Source: Neurospora intermedia (lineage: Eukaryota > Ascomycota > Sordariomycetes > Sordariales > Sordariaceae). Taken from it: a DNA stretch of 64,000 nucleotides. Under the pieces are notes generated by a model, which saw nothing but the letters and a program-made list of their open reading frames with translations, did no database searches and was not told the DNA's origin. Both the position numbers and the translations under genes were made by a program. The stretch is from assembly GCA_037102815.1 (NCBI GenBank), contig BTPP01000009.1, forward strand, positions 62,001 to 126,000. Direction: 5' to 3'. How positions within the stretch are numbered: position 1 is the stretch's first letter; the number at the start of each line of letters is the position of its first letter. Shown here in pieces: positions 44,836-54,912 of this stretch.

Positions 44836-47409
44836 TTAGTTTTCCGAATCGGTGGTTTCCACATCCGAGGCGTCTTCCTCCTCTGTCTCCCCGTTGCCGT
44901 CGTCCCGGTTCTCGTCTTTAGACGATGTCGCGGCCTCATCATCCTGCGACGAGCTTTCTTTGTCCTTCCGAGCTCCCCATGTGCGATCTGCAATAGCATT
45001 GAGGTCGGCTTCCATTATGTCGACTTTAGCGCCGATCTTGGCTCTCTCGGGGCAACTGTCAGACCGGTGTCCCACCCTTCGACAGTTGAAACAACGGTTT
45101 TCCGCACTCAGCTTCTTCATTTCTTCGAAGGTCGGCCGTTGGTATTTCGGAGTGACGATGGGCGCATATTTCCGGGGCTTTCCAGCAGCGGGTGGTTTGA
45201 GCGGCTTCTTCCACTCCTCTCTTTTCACACTGGGGTCCAAGGCTTGCAATAACCGGGAATAATCTTCAAAGCTCTGGTCAGTCTTCAGGTACGTAGGTTC
45301 AGCCAACACTCGCAATTCCTTGAGCACTTTGCGTTTCATGTTACTCTTCCAGAGCTCCCGAGGGATATGGCATTGCCCTGCGAGTCGGACGAAGATAGCC
45401 TTGAAGTCTTGGAATCTGTCTGAGGGTTTCATCCTCAGTTTCTCGAAGTCTGTCATCGCCTTTTCTTGAGCATTGTGGTCGTGGTAGTCGTTCCAAAGAT
45501 GTTCTAACAACCCATCGACTGTCAAGATGGCCTCGGGATGAGAGCCGTTGAGGTAGGGCAGGATGCCTTCCGCTACCGCTCCGCCCAGGCGGGATAAGAC
45601 TTCGCCGATTCTTGCGTCCTCGTCGATGAAGTGGTCTGCGTTGACTCGAAGTTTATTTCTCATTTGAAGAATCCACACATCGAAGGACACCTTGTCCGTA
45701 TGGTCATTGCTGAATTTGTCCACATCGGGTACCTTGGCGGATCTCTTCTCTCCCCGCCTTCTGGGCATCAATGGGCCGACCGGGGCGAATCCTCTCGGGT
45801 TTCCGGGCGACACGGGCGGAGAAGTGGGAGGCCGAACGGGGGGTCGGCGTCCGCCATTTCCTTCACCGCTATCCGTCGTATTGTCGTCATCCGAAGGGTC
45901 ATCATCCGGTGGGTCGTTCCCTACGCGTACGCGCATGGGGGTAGGGGCATGGGGGGTCGTCGTCACCGCCGGCTGTCCGCTGTGGTTTCCCGTTTGTGGT
46001 TCTGCTTGATTGGTTCCAAACCTCACATTTCGTTTTCGATCGGGTGTTGCCTTGGGAGCTGCTTGACCGCCGATGTCCTCCGTCGACGGGGGTAGGTTGG
46101 TGAATGACCGGATCGTTTGGGTGAGTAAGCGATTCTGCTCTTCCAACGCCCTAAACTGTGTTTCGAACTGAGGGGGGATTCTCCCATCTGTGCAGTTCCC
46201 GTCATTCTTTCGTTTGGCGATCTCGCTGACCAATTGGTTGTTGTCTTGGGCGAGTTGATGGGCTTGATTGGCGAAGTAGAGCACCCATGCGTCGAGCTGC
46301 TTGGTTTGTCGCGCTGCCTTCTGCAGTAATCCAACCAGGTCGCGCAGCAATTCGTTGGAGGCTTCGTCAAAGATGCCGCGGACTCTGACTTCGTCCCACA
46401 TGACGCCTGGTTCCACATCGCAGGCTTGAAAGAAGGCCTGTCCGTCAATGAATCGGTCAATAATAGCCAATCTCTTTCGGAGGATCTTGCTGTTTTCCGC
46501 CCCGCTGGATACCGGCTTGAAGAGCATCACCGGTTCGTTATCGTGCTCTTCGTCTACCCACGCTTCATCGATGGCTAGGACTCTTTTGTGGACCTCCTCC
46601 GCCAGTTGGGCTGGAGTGACAAGGAACGATGGGAATTTGGCGCGCTTGTGGAGTCGACGCAGGTAGTAGCTTCTGAGGTGGGAAACGTTCGCTGTCTCCC
46701 TGTGAGCTCCTTCGACTGTTCCAGTCTCTCCCGCGAGAGCTGCCTCTGCTTCCTCCCTGGATAGGATTTCGTCATCGACTTGGATCTTTCGCCGTACTTC
46801 CGTGTCCGGCACCTGATATGACCGGTCCGGGTTCTTGGTGTAGCGAGTCTTTTGTTCCACACTCAGATTCACAGGCCGTCCTCCGAATGGTGGTATCCGG
46901 CTCGATCTGGGGGTGGTGGTGGCGCTCGGCTTGGGCGCTCCCGCGGCGGCGGGCTTCTGGGGTTCCGGGACCTCCTTGCCCTTACCCTTCAATTTCCTCC
47001 TGGCATCTCGAAGGACCGTTTGAGGGTCGAGGAAGGAGTCTTCTTCCTTCTTGAGGTTCTTGGTGTAGGTAAAGGAATCATCGGTCTCTGCTACCGTTGG
47101 GGCTCGGTAGGTGGTCGGCTTGGTAGGAGTGGTGGGGGGTTCTAGGGGGTGGACCAACCCTCCTCCCGGCGTGGAAGCCGCTTCCGGTCGGGACCAGTCC
47201 ATCGCCAACGGGTCGGGGCTCGAGGCAGGTCGGCCTCCTAGCCAGGTGAGGGGGTTCGATAGTCGGACTACCGGACTGAAGCCCTCGTCGTTTTGGGTCC
47301 TGTCGGCCGCACCGAAAAGGTCCGATTCTTGCTCGTGATGGGAGCTGTCCCCGGAGGAAGAGGGTGATCTTAGGAAGGGAGACGAGGGTGGGGCTCCGGC
47401 GTCGGACAT
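44836..47409 (-). CDS. Gag polyprotein of element A
   Basis: Open frame of 857 residues, the structural protein of the virus-like particle. N-terminal 500 or so residues are Ser/Pro-rich and low in complexity, with a moderately helical middle part. A retroelement gag domain of the retrotrans_gag/UBN2 sort follows at about 560-760 (for example SFDVWILQMRNKLRV and FEKLRMKPSDRFQDFKAIF). It ends in a CCHC zinc knuckle, CFNCRRVGHRSDSC, at about 785-800 and an acidic tail. It is long for a chromovirus gag; the added length is the N-terminal Pro/Ser region. The start at 47409 is the first Met of the frame and lies about 180 bp inside the element after the primer-binding site. Confidence 0.85.
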   Translation of the reverse strand: MSDAGAPPSSPFLRSPSSSGDSSHHEQESDLFGAADRTQNDEGFSPVVRLSNPLTWLGGRPASSPDPLAMDWSRPEAASTPGGGLVHPLEPPTTPTKPTTYRAPTVAETDDSFTYTKNLKKEEDSFLDPQTVLRDARRKLKGKGKEVPEPQKPAAAGAPKPSATTTPRSSRIPPFGGRPVNLSVEQKTRYTKNPDRSYQVPDTEVRRKIQVDDEILSREEAEAALAGETGTVEGAHRETANVSHLRSYYLRRLHKRAKFPSFLVTPAQLAEEVHKRVLAIDEAWVDEEHDNEPVMLFKPVSSGAENSKILRKRLAIIDRFIDGQAFFQACDVEPGVMWDEVRVRGIFDEASNELLRDLVGLLQKAARQTKQLDAWVLYFANQAHQLAQDNNQLVSEIAKRKNDGNCTDGRIPPQFETQFRALEEQNRLLTQTIRSFTNLPPSTEDIGGQAAPKATPDRKRNVRFGTNQAEPQTGNHSGQPAVTTTPHAPTPMRVRVGNDPPDDDPSDDDNTTDSGEGNGGRRPPVRPPTSPPVSPGNPRGFAPVGPLMPRRRGEKRSAKVPDVDKFSNDHTDKVSFDVWILQMRNKLRVNADHFIDEDARIGEVLSRLGGAVAEGILPYLNGSHPEAILTVDGLLEHLWNDYHDHNAQEKAMTDFEKLRMKPSDRFQDFKAIFVRLAGQCHIPRELWKSNMKRKVLKELRVLAEPTYLKTDQSFEDYSRLLQALDPSVKREEWKKPLKPPAAGKPRKYAPIVTPKYQRPTFEEMKKLSAENRCFNCRRVGHRSDSCPERAKIGAKVDIMEADLNAIADRTWGARKDKESSSQDDEAATSSKDENRDDGNGETEEEDASDVETTDSEN

Positions 47410-47590
47410 CGTGTAATTGACTCAATCCGAAGGCGGGAGCTGGGGGGTAAAGTGCTCACTTTGTCGGTATCGTCATGCGACAACTATCGTGAGTCTTCAG
47501 GTTGACCGCTGTTGGTCAAACGGAATCAGTTGCTCGGTGCACACTGATAATACAGTGGGATGTTTAAAGCCGTCCCCGGTCAAAGGATTG

Positions 47591-47603
47591 ACACTTAATA
47601 TTA
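47591..47603 (-). promoter_or_regulatory. Self-complementary primer-binding site of element A
   Basis: Read on the minus strand, the 13 nt just inside the 5' LTR are TAATATTAAGTGT. They are exactly complementary to ACACTTAATATTA in the same strand of the LTR (47674-47662). In Tf1 and related chromoviruses the primer-binding site pairs with the transcript's own 5' end rather than with a tRNA. The match is seen; the mechanism is inferred from that family. Confidence 0.7.
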
Positions 47604-47852
47604 TGTGAAAGCGTGATCCTACGAGTGATAAGACAACAAGATTAGAAGCCACAAATCAAAGTAATATTAAGTGTAAAGAAGGAAAGGGAAGCTATACGAA
47701 CGAAGGCATTCGGAATCAGACATATAGGTCTGGATTCTGCCATCGGTTGCCGCCTTCCCAATCCGTCAATCTTATCGATAAGAACATAAGCCTTCTTCTA
47801 TCCGATGTGCCATGGTGCCTTGTGTCCAGTGTCATCCAGCCATGCCATGACA
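47604..47852 (-). repeat. 5' LTR of element A
   Basis: 249 bp, the promoter-bearing copy for a minus-strand transcript. A GTATAG motif lies about 22 nt upstream of the tract at 47674-47662, whose first base is the likely transcript start if the element self-primes. Confidence 0.95.
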
Positions 47853-50249
47853 GGTATATACTTCTAAGGTTAAATTCGAACCAATACCCGAAGAACGTAA
47901 AACCTTCCGTATTATATAGGAAAACCTATATAATTAAATATATTTTTTCCACTATATAAAAAGTAATATATTTTTTATTAAAACCGATACTAGTAATTTA
48001 GTCTATAGTATTTATATTTTCCAATTCAAGTGCCTATAAAACGGGGAATCCATTCCTAGAATAAGTAAAATCCTACTAACTATAATTAAACCGGTATATT
48101 TCCTATTAAAATTAACGTCCTTAGTTAAGAAGAAATACAGTTCTACGGAAATAAAAATCGCAACTATTATTTAAGCCCTATAGAAATTTCGAAAGATAGT
48201 TTAATCTAATAAATATTAGGTTAATATTATTACCGACTATACTTCTACTACTAAGATTGTTAAATATACTTCGTTATATACGATAGATTTAGCTAAGGTT
48301 AACCTAAAATTTACAAATATTATTAATTAAACGTTATAATTCAATTTAAATGTATTCTATATTCCTAAATTATTGAATATTGTACCGGATACGCTATTAA
48401 AACTACCGACCGCCGAAATTATAAATAAGAATAATATTTCTAATAAATTGGCTAATATTTAATCTAACTTTATAGAAATATAAAACGTTAATTATTAAAA
48501 CAATTTTAATACCTTTCTATTTATATATATTAAAGTTATCCCGGATATACGTTAAATTTTACTAATTATTATACCGGAATTTCGCTAATAGTTAATCGAG
48601 GTTTATCCTAAGGATCCTAAATATATTAAGGTTCTCCGGCTAATTAATAAAGTTAATACTCTAGGGTATATTTATATATAACGATCGGAAAAGTGCCCAA
48701 ATCTACCGGCAAGCCCCTATCTATTTAAAAATAGGTTGTTTTACTATATTAATTATTAAGATATACGTCGGCTATATATTCTTTGGATTTATATATAAAA
48801 AATACTAGAGTTAATATATAATAAAAAATACTATTTTAGGATTAATAGGATAATAGATAATTTAGCGCACTTTTATATAAGGAGAAAGACCTAAATAGTG
48901 TGCGAATACGTTAAATATTGCAAAATCTACTATTAAAATTAGCGGGACAGGTAGCCGACCCTTAGAGAACTACTGCCAATTTAAACGTTCCTAAGGCCGT
49001 TTTATATAATTACTATAAATTTTGTTACTGATATACTAATAATTAAAGCGGCCGGTACTATATAGGCTCTAGAAGGTTTCTTAGAATTTAATACTATATA
49101 TATTATTATTTATAAGTTTAATAAGAAGGTGCTACTAATAGCTAACTATTCTACCTATAATACGTAAGAATAGGCTAAAATATTACTTCGAACTTTATAA
49201 CTTTATAATTAGGGTTTACTAATAGTTATTATTAGCGACCGAAATCCCAAATTTATTTCTACTATTTAGAGGAGTATTTTTAAGGTAATGGCTATTAATC
49301 TATTATTTTTAACGGCCTACTATACTCAAACGGACGGGCAATTGGAAAAAACGAACTAGACTACTAAAATAGCTATTCGTATATAGTATACAACTAACGT
49401 TATTCTTTAAACGTTAATATTAGTAGTATTATAATATAATTTGAATAATACTATTCAATCTACTATCGGATTATTGCTAAATAAATTAATATACAATTTT
49501 AAGCTACAAATAGCCTTCGATCTACTTATACCGGATAATTAGGAAGCTACTATAATAGAATTTTTAGCTATTATCCGTTAAGAATATTAATTTAAGGCTG
49601 TAAAATTCATTAATCGGGCTAAAATAACTATTAAAGAACAATATAATTCCAAACATTCTCCAATAACGTTTAATGTAAATAATAAAATTTATTTATATTT
49701 AAGTAAAAATTATTATTTATTTAGAAATCCAAAGAAGAAATAATTAGTAGAAAGAATAGGCCCCTATTAAATTCTTAAGAAAATTAGCCTACTAGTTTAC
49801 AAATTCGATTTACTTAGCACTTAGTACACTTATCCTATTATTTCTGTAATATATCTTTATAAATTAATATAAAGTCCTGATCCTTTTAATTGTAAGGTTC
49901 TATTACTATTACTAGTTAAAATTGATAATTAAAAGGAATAGGAGGTTGAAAATTTTGTAATTAAAAGTCAAGGACCGTTAAATATATAGTATTTAGTTAA
50001 ATAGACTAGGTATTAAAATAAGGATAATATATAGGAACTACGTAATAAATTTATAAGGAATTCGAAGGAATTAATAAAGGACTTTAATGTAAAATATCCG
50101 TTAGAATTACCGTTTAAAAGCAATTATAAAAGGGTAATTTAGTGTATTAATAGTATAATCCTACAAAAGTATCGTTAAAATAAATAAAGGAAATAACCGT
50201 TTTTTCGCTAAAAGAGGAGGAGGTTACCGGAAACTATAAAAATTTAAGA

Positions 50250-53054
50250 ATTTTTTCCTTTATTTTACATTTTATTTTCTTTTTCGTTAGGCATTTCCGT
50301 AGGAAGTTATATTTTCTATAATTTTCTATTAAAATTTCCAAAATTCTACTTAAAAGTACGCTTAAGCGGAGGCAAGCCTAATACTAGTAGTATATAAAAT
50401 AATATACCGTACGCTACTTATAATTTTAATTAAAATATTTTCCATTTTAATTAAATAGGTATATACAATCGTATAGAGGTAATAGCAATTATAATTATAT
50501 ATAGTAAACGGCCCTAGTAGGTAGGTACTTATAAAGGAAGAGTTTTAATATATATATACAACTTTCAAAAGAAATTAAAATTATCCAACCACTCTTACCC
50601 TCTCTCCTTCTTACCCTAGCAACTTTACTACTACCTACCTTATCCCTATAATACTTAATTCTACTATAGCTCTTATTATAAAACAATCTTATTAAATTAA
50701 TTATTATTTATTAATCTACTTTATTTTATATTCGTTAATTATAATTTTAGTATATTAAAATAATTAATATTAATATAAAATCCCCGCCGCTGGTCAATAA
50801 TATAATCGCTACCCTTAATAACTAAATTAATAGTTCTAACTGTAACGGCAACCTACGTAGTCTTATTACAAACCGGTAATTCGCCCTGTAATCGCTCGAA
50901 TATAACCCCCGGTTCGGTATACTAACTAATATAGTAAGATGCTTTAGCCGTTATACTATTAATAGTATTCTTAACAAAATTATTAGTTTAGGAATTAATA
51001 ATATATATATTGTACTACCCAACTTTATAACCAATTTTATTAAATAGATAAATATAATCCCGCTCAAATAATTCTTCAATTATATCTATTATAAATATAT
51101 TATTAATATATTTAATAACCTTAATTAAAACTATACCCCCTATAATCCGCTTACTCACTTCCCTAAGTCTTTCGGTATTACCTAGGGCGTTCTAGTATAT
51201 AACCCCAAAAAAGCGGACAATAGTAAATGTATAATACTAATTTTAACCGCTAATTATCTCTTTATACTATATAAAAATAAATTGTACTCTATTTTATATA
51301 ATACTATCAATCGTACAAATAAATTGATCGACCTAAATATAATAATTTTATATTCCTTCGAAAGCAATCTTACCTACTTTACGCCCGTACTCTTATTAAA
51401 CGGACTACCTAAGGATTTAATTCCTAATAATTACTATAGACCCTAGTAGGAGTAAGTGTTTAACGCTATTACTAATTTTAATAATACCTAGATTTAGGAG
51501 TTATATTCTAATAGAGAGTTCGACCTAATTTATATAATAGTAATTAAATTCGGCGACGCTATTTTTGGAAAAGGATATATAGAGGAGCTTATTACCGCTA
51601 ATAAGTACTTCTAGGCGTACTTCCTACCGGTTCTCTATACGGTTTACCCTAATAACCGTATTATTAGGAATAGCGACTTCGACTTCTCTAAAATTCAAAA
51701 GTATAGAAAAATTATTTAATTAACCAATAAGGCTTATAAAGTCTTATAATTAGTAATTAAATTAGCCTCTATCCTATTTTATATTAAAACCCTAACCGTT
51801 AAAGCAATTCTAAGAAAAGTATATAAAATTCTAATCCGAATTATATAATCCCGCTCGGCTACTATTAATAAGAGTAATAATAAAGGAAAAATATATCCGA
51901 CCCTTACTAATACCTTCGCCAACTATAATAAAAATTATATTAATTTTAGCGTCGAAGTCGATTAAGAACTACGTACGGAAATTAAGAAGATTATTAAAAT
52001 ATATATAGAAAATAAGGAGGAATATAAGAGGCAATTCGCCGGCAATTATTCTTTTTCGTAATATAAACTAATTCGTAATATTAAAGTAATTCTTAACCTT
52101 ACTTTTAATAAGAAATACAACGGCAATACTAACTTTACCGATTGTATCCCCTCGAAAGTAATATTATTTATTATTTAGTATTCTAATTATAATATTAAAC
52201 TTCCTAAATAGATCGGTAGTCTACTAAATAAATTTAACTATCTTTACTATACCTAAGTAATACCCGCCAAATCGGCCTTAAATAAACTTCCTATAATTAA
52301 GAAGGTAATTAACTGTATTATTAAAGTTAGTAGAAAACTTATAATACCTATTAATTTTATCTTTCGTAAGGAGATTAAAGGAATATTAATAAATACTTCG
52401 GAGAAGTAAACTATAGTATTAGCAATTTCTAACGAATATTAGGGAAGAATTATATAAATAATATAAGTAGAATTAATATCCCTTCGTACTAAACTTAGAA
52501 AAACGTAAGAGCTTCGTATTTAACGCTATCCTACTACTTTATCTACTAATAGAATTTATATACCCGATATTCTTCCTAATATTACTACTCCTTATAATAT
52601 TTATTCTAGTAACCTTTCGCTTTAGTCTATACCCGGCTTAACCGGATTATCTAATAAACTTTATACTATATTAGTTCGTTCGGGCTCTCGCTTTAATACT
52701 TTATCTTCTACCTACTCTCCTCGCTGCAATTACCTTCCTACTGACTAGGAGTAGGAAAACTCTCCACTAGGATGCAAATAGTCCTATTAAAATATATATT
52801 ATATAAACGAGAATAATAAAATAGAGGAGGATAAATTTAATAATCGTTTACCTTATTACGGATATAGTTACTAAAGGATCGGTACTAGGTTATTGAACTA
52901 TATAATCTATTCGGGTAGGTATACGTTTTTATATTTACTAGCTAATCTAGATATAGGTAAATAAATAGAGACTTTAATAAATAACTAGATTTTTTATATA
53001 TATAATTAAACTTAATAATATTATGTAAATAGCGAGCACTCTTCTCCTTTTATC
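50250..53054 (+). other. Unassigned 3' region of element B
   Basis: About 2.8 kb between the end of the recognisable pol and the purine tract before the 3' LTR. It is RIP-converted. Between about 51.3 and 52.9 kb the + strand still has protein-like character, but I recognise no domain. A tRNA-like A-box occurs on the minus strand near 50948-50958. It could be an extra reading frame of B or another insertion. Confidence 0.4.
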
Positions 53055-53064
53055 GAAGGGGAGA

Positions 53065-53403
53065 TATTATAAGGTATTTTTAATAAATACTTAAATACTC
53101 TATTTTATTATAGTAACTACTCGTTAGAACGTATAGTCTATTATATAAGAATATTTATTCCGTTAACCTCTATCAAAATTAACGGATTATTAATTTATAT
53201 TATACTAACTTTATATTTATTTTACTTATACTTAGTAAAATCGTATACGAGGTCCCAAGTTGAGGCTCGCGATAGGTCTTATCTTCAGCTTCCTTTAATA
53301 AGACTATCGTCAATCGTTATACACTATTACTCTATCCAATAACTAATTGCTCACTCTATTATTCTCTATTATCATCACTTGTAAAGTACATCTTCGCGTA
53401 ACA
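53065..53403 (+). repeat. 3' LTR of element B
   Basis: 339 bp. Its distal half keeps CpA and TpG steps (for example ATCATCACTTGTAAAG) that are converted in the left copy, so the two LTRs were hit unequally by RIP. Ends in GTAACA. Confidence 0.9.
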
Positions 53404-54679
53404 ATAGGGGTCTTACTTAGATAGATAAAAATATATATAAATTTATTACATTTATTAGGGAAGTATTATTTATTATATATTTAATATAAGCGAATTTTAG
53501 TGTGCTAGGTGGTATATATAGTGTTGCGGTCCTTAGCGGTTGATTCTAATGTATTAAAAACGTTTAAATCGGTGGATATACGGCGTTTTATACTATTAGT
53601 AGGTTTAATATAGCTTAAGGCGCTGGGACCGCCTGGTATACCGCCGCCTCCGCCGAAATTACTTCTACCGCTATTATTTGAGCCGCTAGAGGTAGCGGAG
53701 TTTAGGTCCTTAACTATAGCATTGAGGCCGTTATTAGTTATTTTGAAGTTGACTACCTTGTTCTATAATAAGTAGATTTGGGCTTTTAAGATAGCGTTCT
53801 CGTTGAGGAGCTTTATTATCTTAATATTATAATTGGTGTATAGGGTTTCCTTATTTTTAAACTTATTAAACTAATCCTTAGCCTTATTTCTTTAGTAAAT
53901 AATTTTATTTTAGAGGTTTCTATTAGCCTAAATATAGATCCGTTCGTCCGTTTCCTTCCGGAATATATTTTAATAGTAACTATTTCGGACTTAGTTGAAG
54001 GCTTCGGTAATAGTATTAATAATAGCGCCGAAAATTAGGAGTAGTATTAAGTTAATAGTATACTATTTAAAAATAATAGGGTATATGTAAATAGGGTTAG
54101 TTATTTGAAATTTATTATAAAGGTAGGCCTAAAAGATTCAATAGTATTAATTATCGCCGTTGAGGCGTATAGCTAGTATCGTTAGTTTATTATTGGTAAT
54201 TAATTCGTTAGAGGGGGTTGGTTAAGTACTAACTCTTAGAAATATAAATTCCGGGTTATAAAAATTAAAACCCGGTAGGTAATTAGGAGGGGGGATTTAC
54301 GAGCCTTATTCGATAAAGATAGGCTAGTTTTCTACTATATTAGAATTAAAAGCCATCGCTTAATCGACGATAGGGGCCTTACTTAGGAGGTTAGGATAGT
54401 TATTAAAAATTAGAAATTCAGTTTTAGTATTAATATAATTATTAATAATTAATTTAGTATCGTTATCGTTCTCTAAGTAATTGAAGTAGCCTTGGCCAGT
54501 AATTATAGTAATTGAAATTGAATTTGTACGGTGGCTATAATAGCTATTGAAGTTATTTATAGTATTTTCCGTCCTATAAGGGCTAGACGTCGAGTTGGTT
54601 AATTAATTACTAGCCCGCTAACTATAATAATAGATACCTTATTATGCGCGCGTAGCGCGATCTTAAAGGTATAATAAAT

Positions 54680-54912
54680 TATTATAGGGCAAGGGTACTA
54701 TTAAGGGTAAGCTATAATATTCATTGTTGTACGAAGGAAGTAAGAAGAGAGTATACGCTAGCCCGGTCTTATAGGTAGGGTTGTGTAGCCCGGTAGAGTA
54801 GGTTATATAGAGCCTTAATACCCGGGCTAGCACTAGTGCTATAGTAAGGCTCAGAGTACGTAATCTGCTCTGCTATAGCCTGGTACAGGGTATGTGATCT
54901 AGCCCTATGACA
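54680..54912 (-). repeat. LTR of element C (5' copy)
   Basis: 233 bp. Keeps the unmutated TGACA end at 54908-54912 that reveals the original terminus of this LTR family. Followed by ATAAT, identical to the five bases before the other LTR. Confidence 0.9.

Larger units (their letters stand above)
39928..47852 (-). mobile_element. Element A: apparently whole chromovirus (Ty3/gypsy, Metaviridae)
   Basis: 7925-bp LTR retroelement on the minus strand, inserted in the pol region of element B. The two 249-bp LTRs (39928-40176 and 47604-47852) read as identical and have TG...CA ends. The 5-bp target duplication GGTAT flanks it exactly (39923-39927 and 47853-47857). A purine tract lies at 40177-40190 beside the 3' LTR, and a self-priming-type primer-binding site at 47591-47603 beside the 5' LTR. 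Gag and pol are both open. Composition is normal, with CpA and TpG abundant, so it has escaped RIP and is the youngest layer. It looks whole, with no obvious breaks; identical LTRs imply a very recent insertion on an evolutionary scale. Confidence 0.95.
34227..53403 (+). mobile_element. Element B: RIP-decayed Ty3/gypsy-type element, split by A
   Basis: Plus-strand element inserted into C. LTRs of 339 bp each lie at 34227-34565 and 53065-53403. Flanking five-base sequences are ATAAG and ATAGG, a four-of-five match consistent with a mutated target duplication. The purine tract GAAGGGGAGA (53055-53064) directly precedes the right LTR and fixes the orientation. Gag-like sequence lies at about 35-37.4 kb, protease-like near 38.0-38.4 kb, and reverse transcriptase from about 39.0 kb, interrupted by element A at 39928. 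The pol remainder with integrase lies at about 47.9-49.7 kb. About 2.8 kb of unassigned sequence follows before the 3' LTR. Excluding A it is about 11.2 kb, large for the group. Very many breaks; a fossil. Confidence 0.85.
27747..54912 (-). mobile_element. Element C: RIP-decayed Ty3/gypsy element, split by B
   Basis: Minus-strand element bounded by 233-bp LTRs (27747-27979 and 54680-54912), both with the family form TGTTA...TGACA after allowing for RIP. The 5-bp target duplication ATAAT matches exactly on both sides (27742-27746 and 54913-54917). A purine tract on the minus strand (27980-27991) abuts the 3' LTR. Gag-like sequence lies at about 54.6-53.4 kb and continues at about 34.2-33.8 kb past the inserted element B. 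Reverse transcriptase is around 31.0-32.0 kb, RNase H around 30.6-31.0 kb, and integrase around 29.4-30.3 kb. Without inserts it is about 8 kb. Very many breaks; saturated with RIP-type changes, so LTR divergence cannot date it. Element D is a second copy of this family. Confidence 0.88.
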
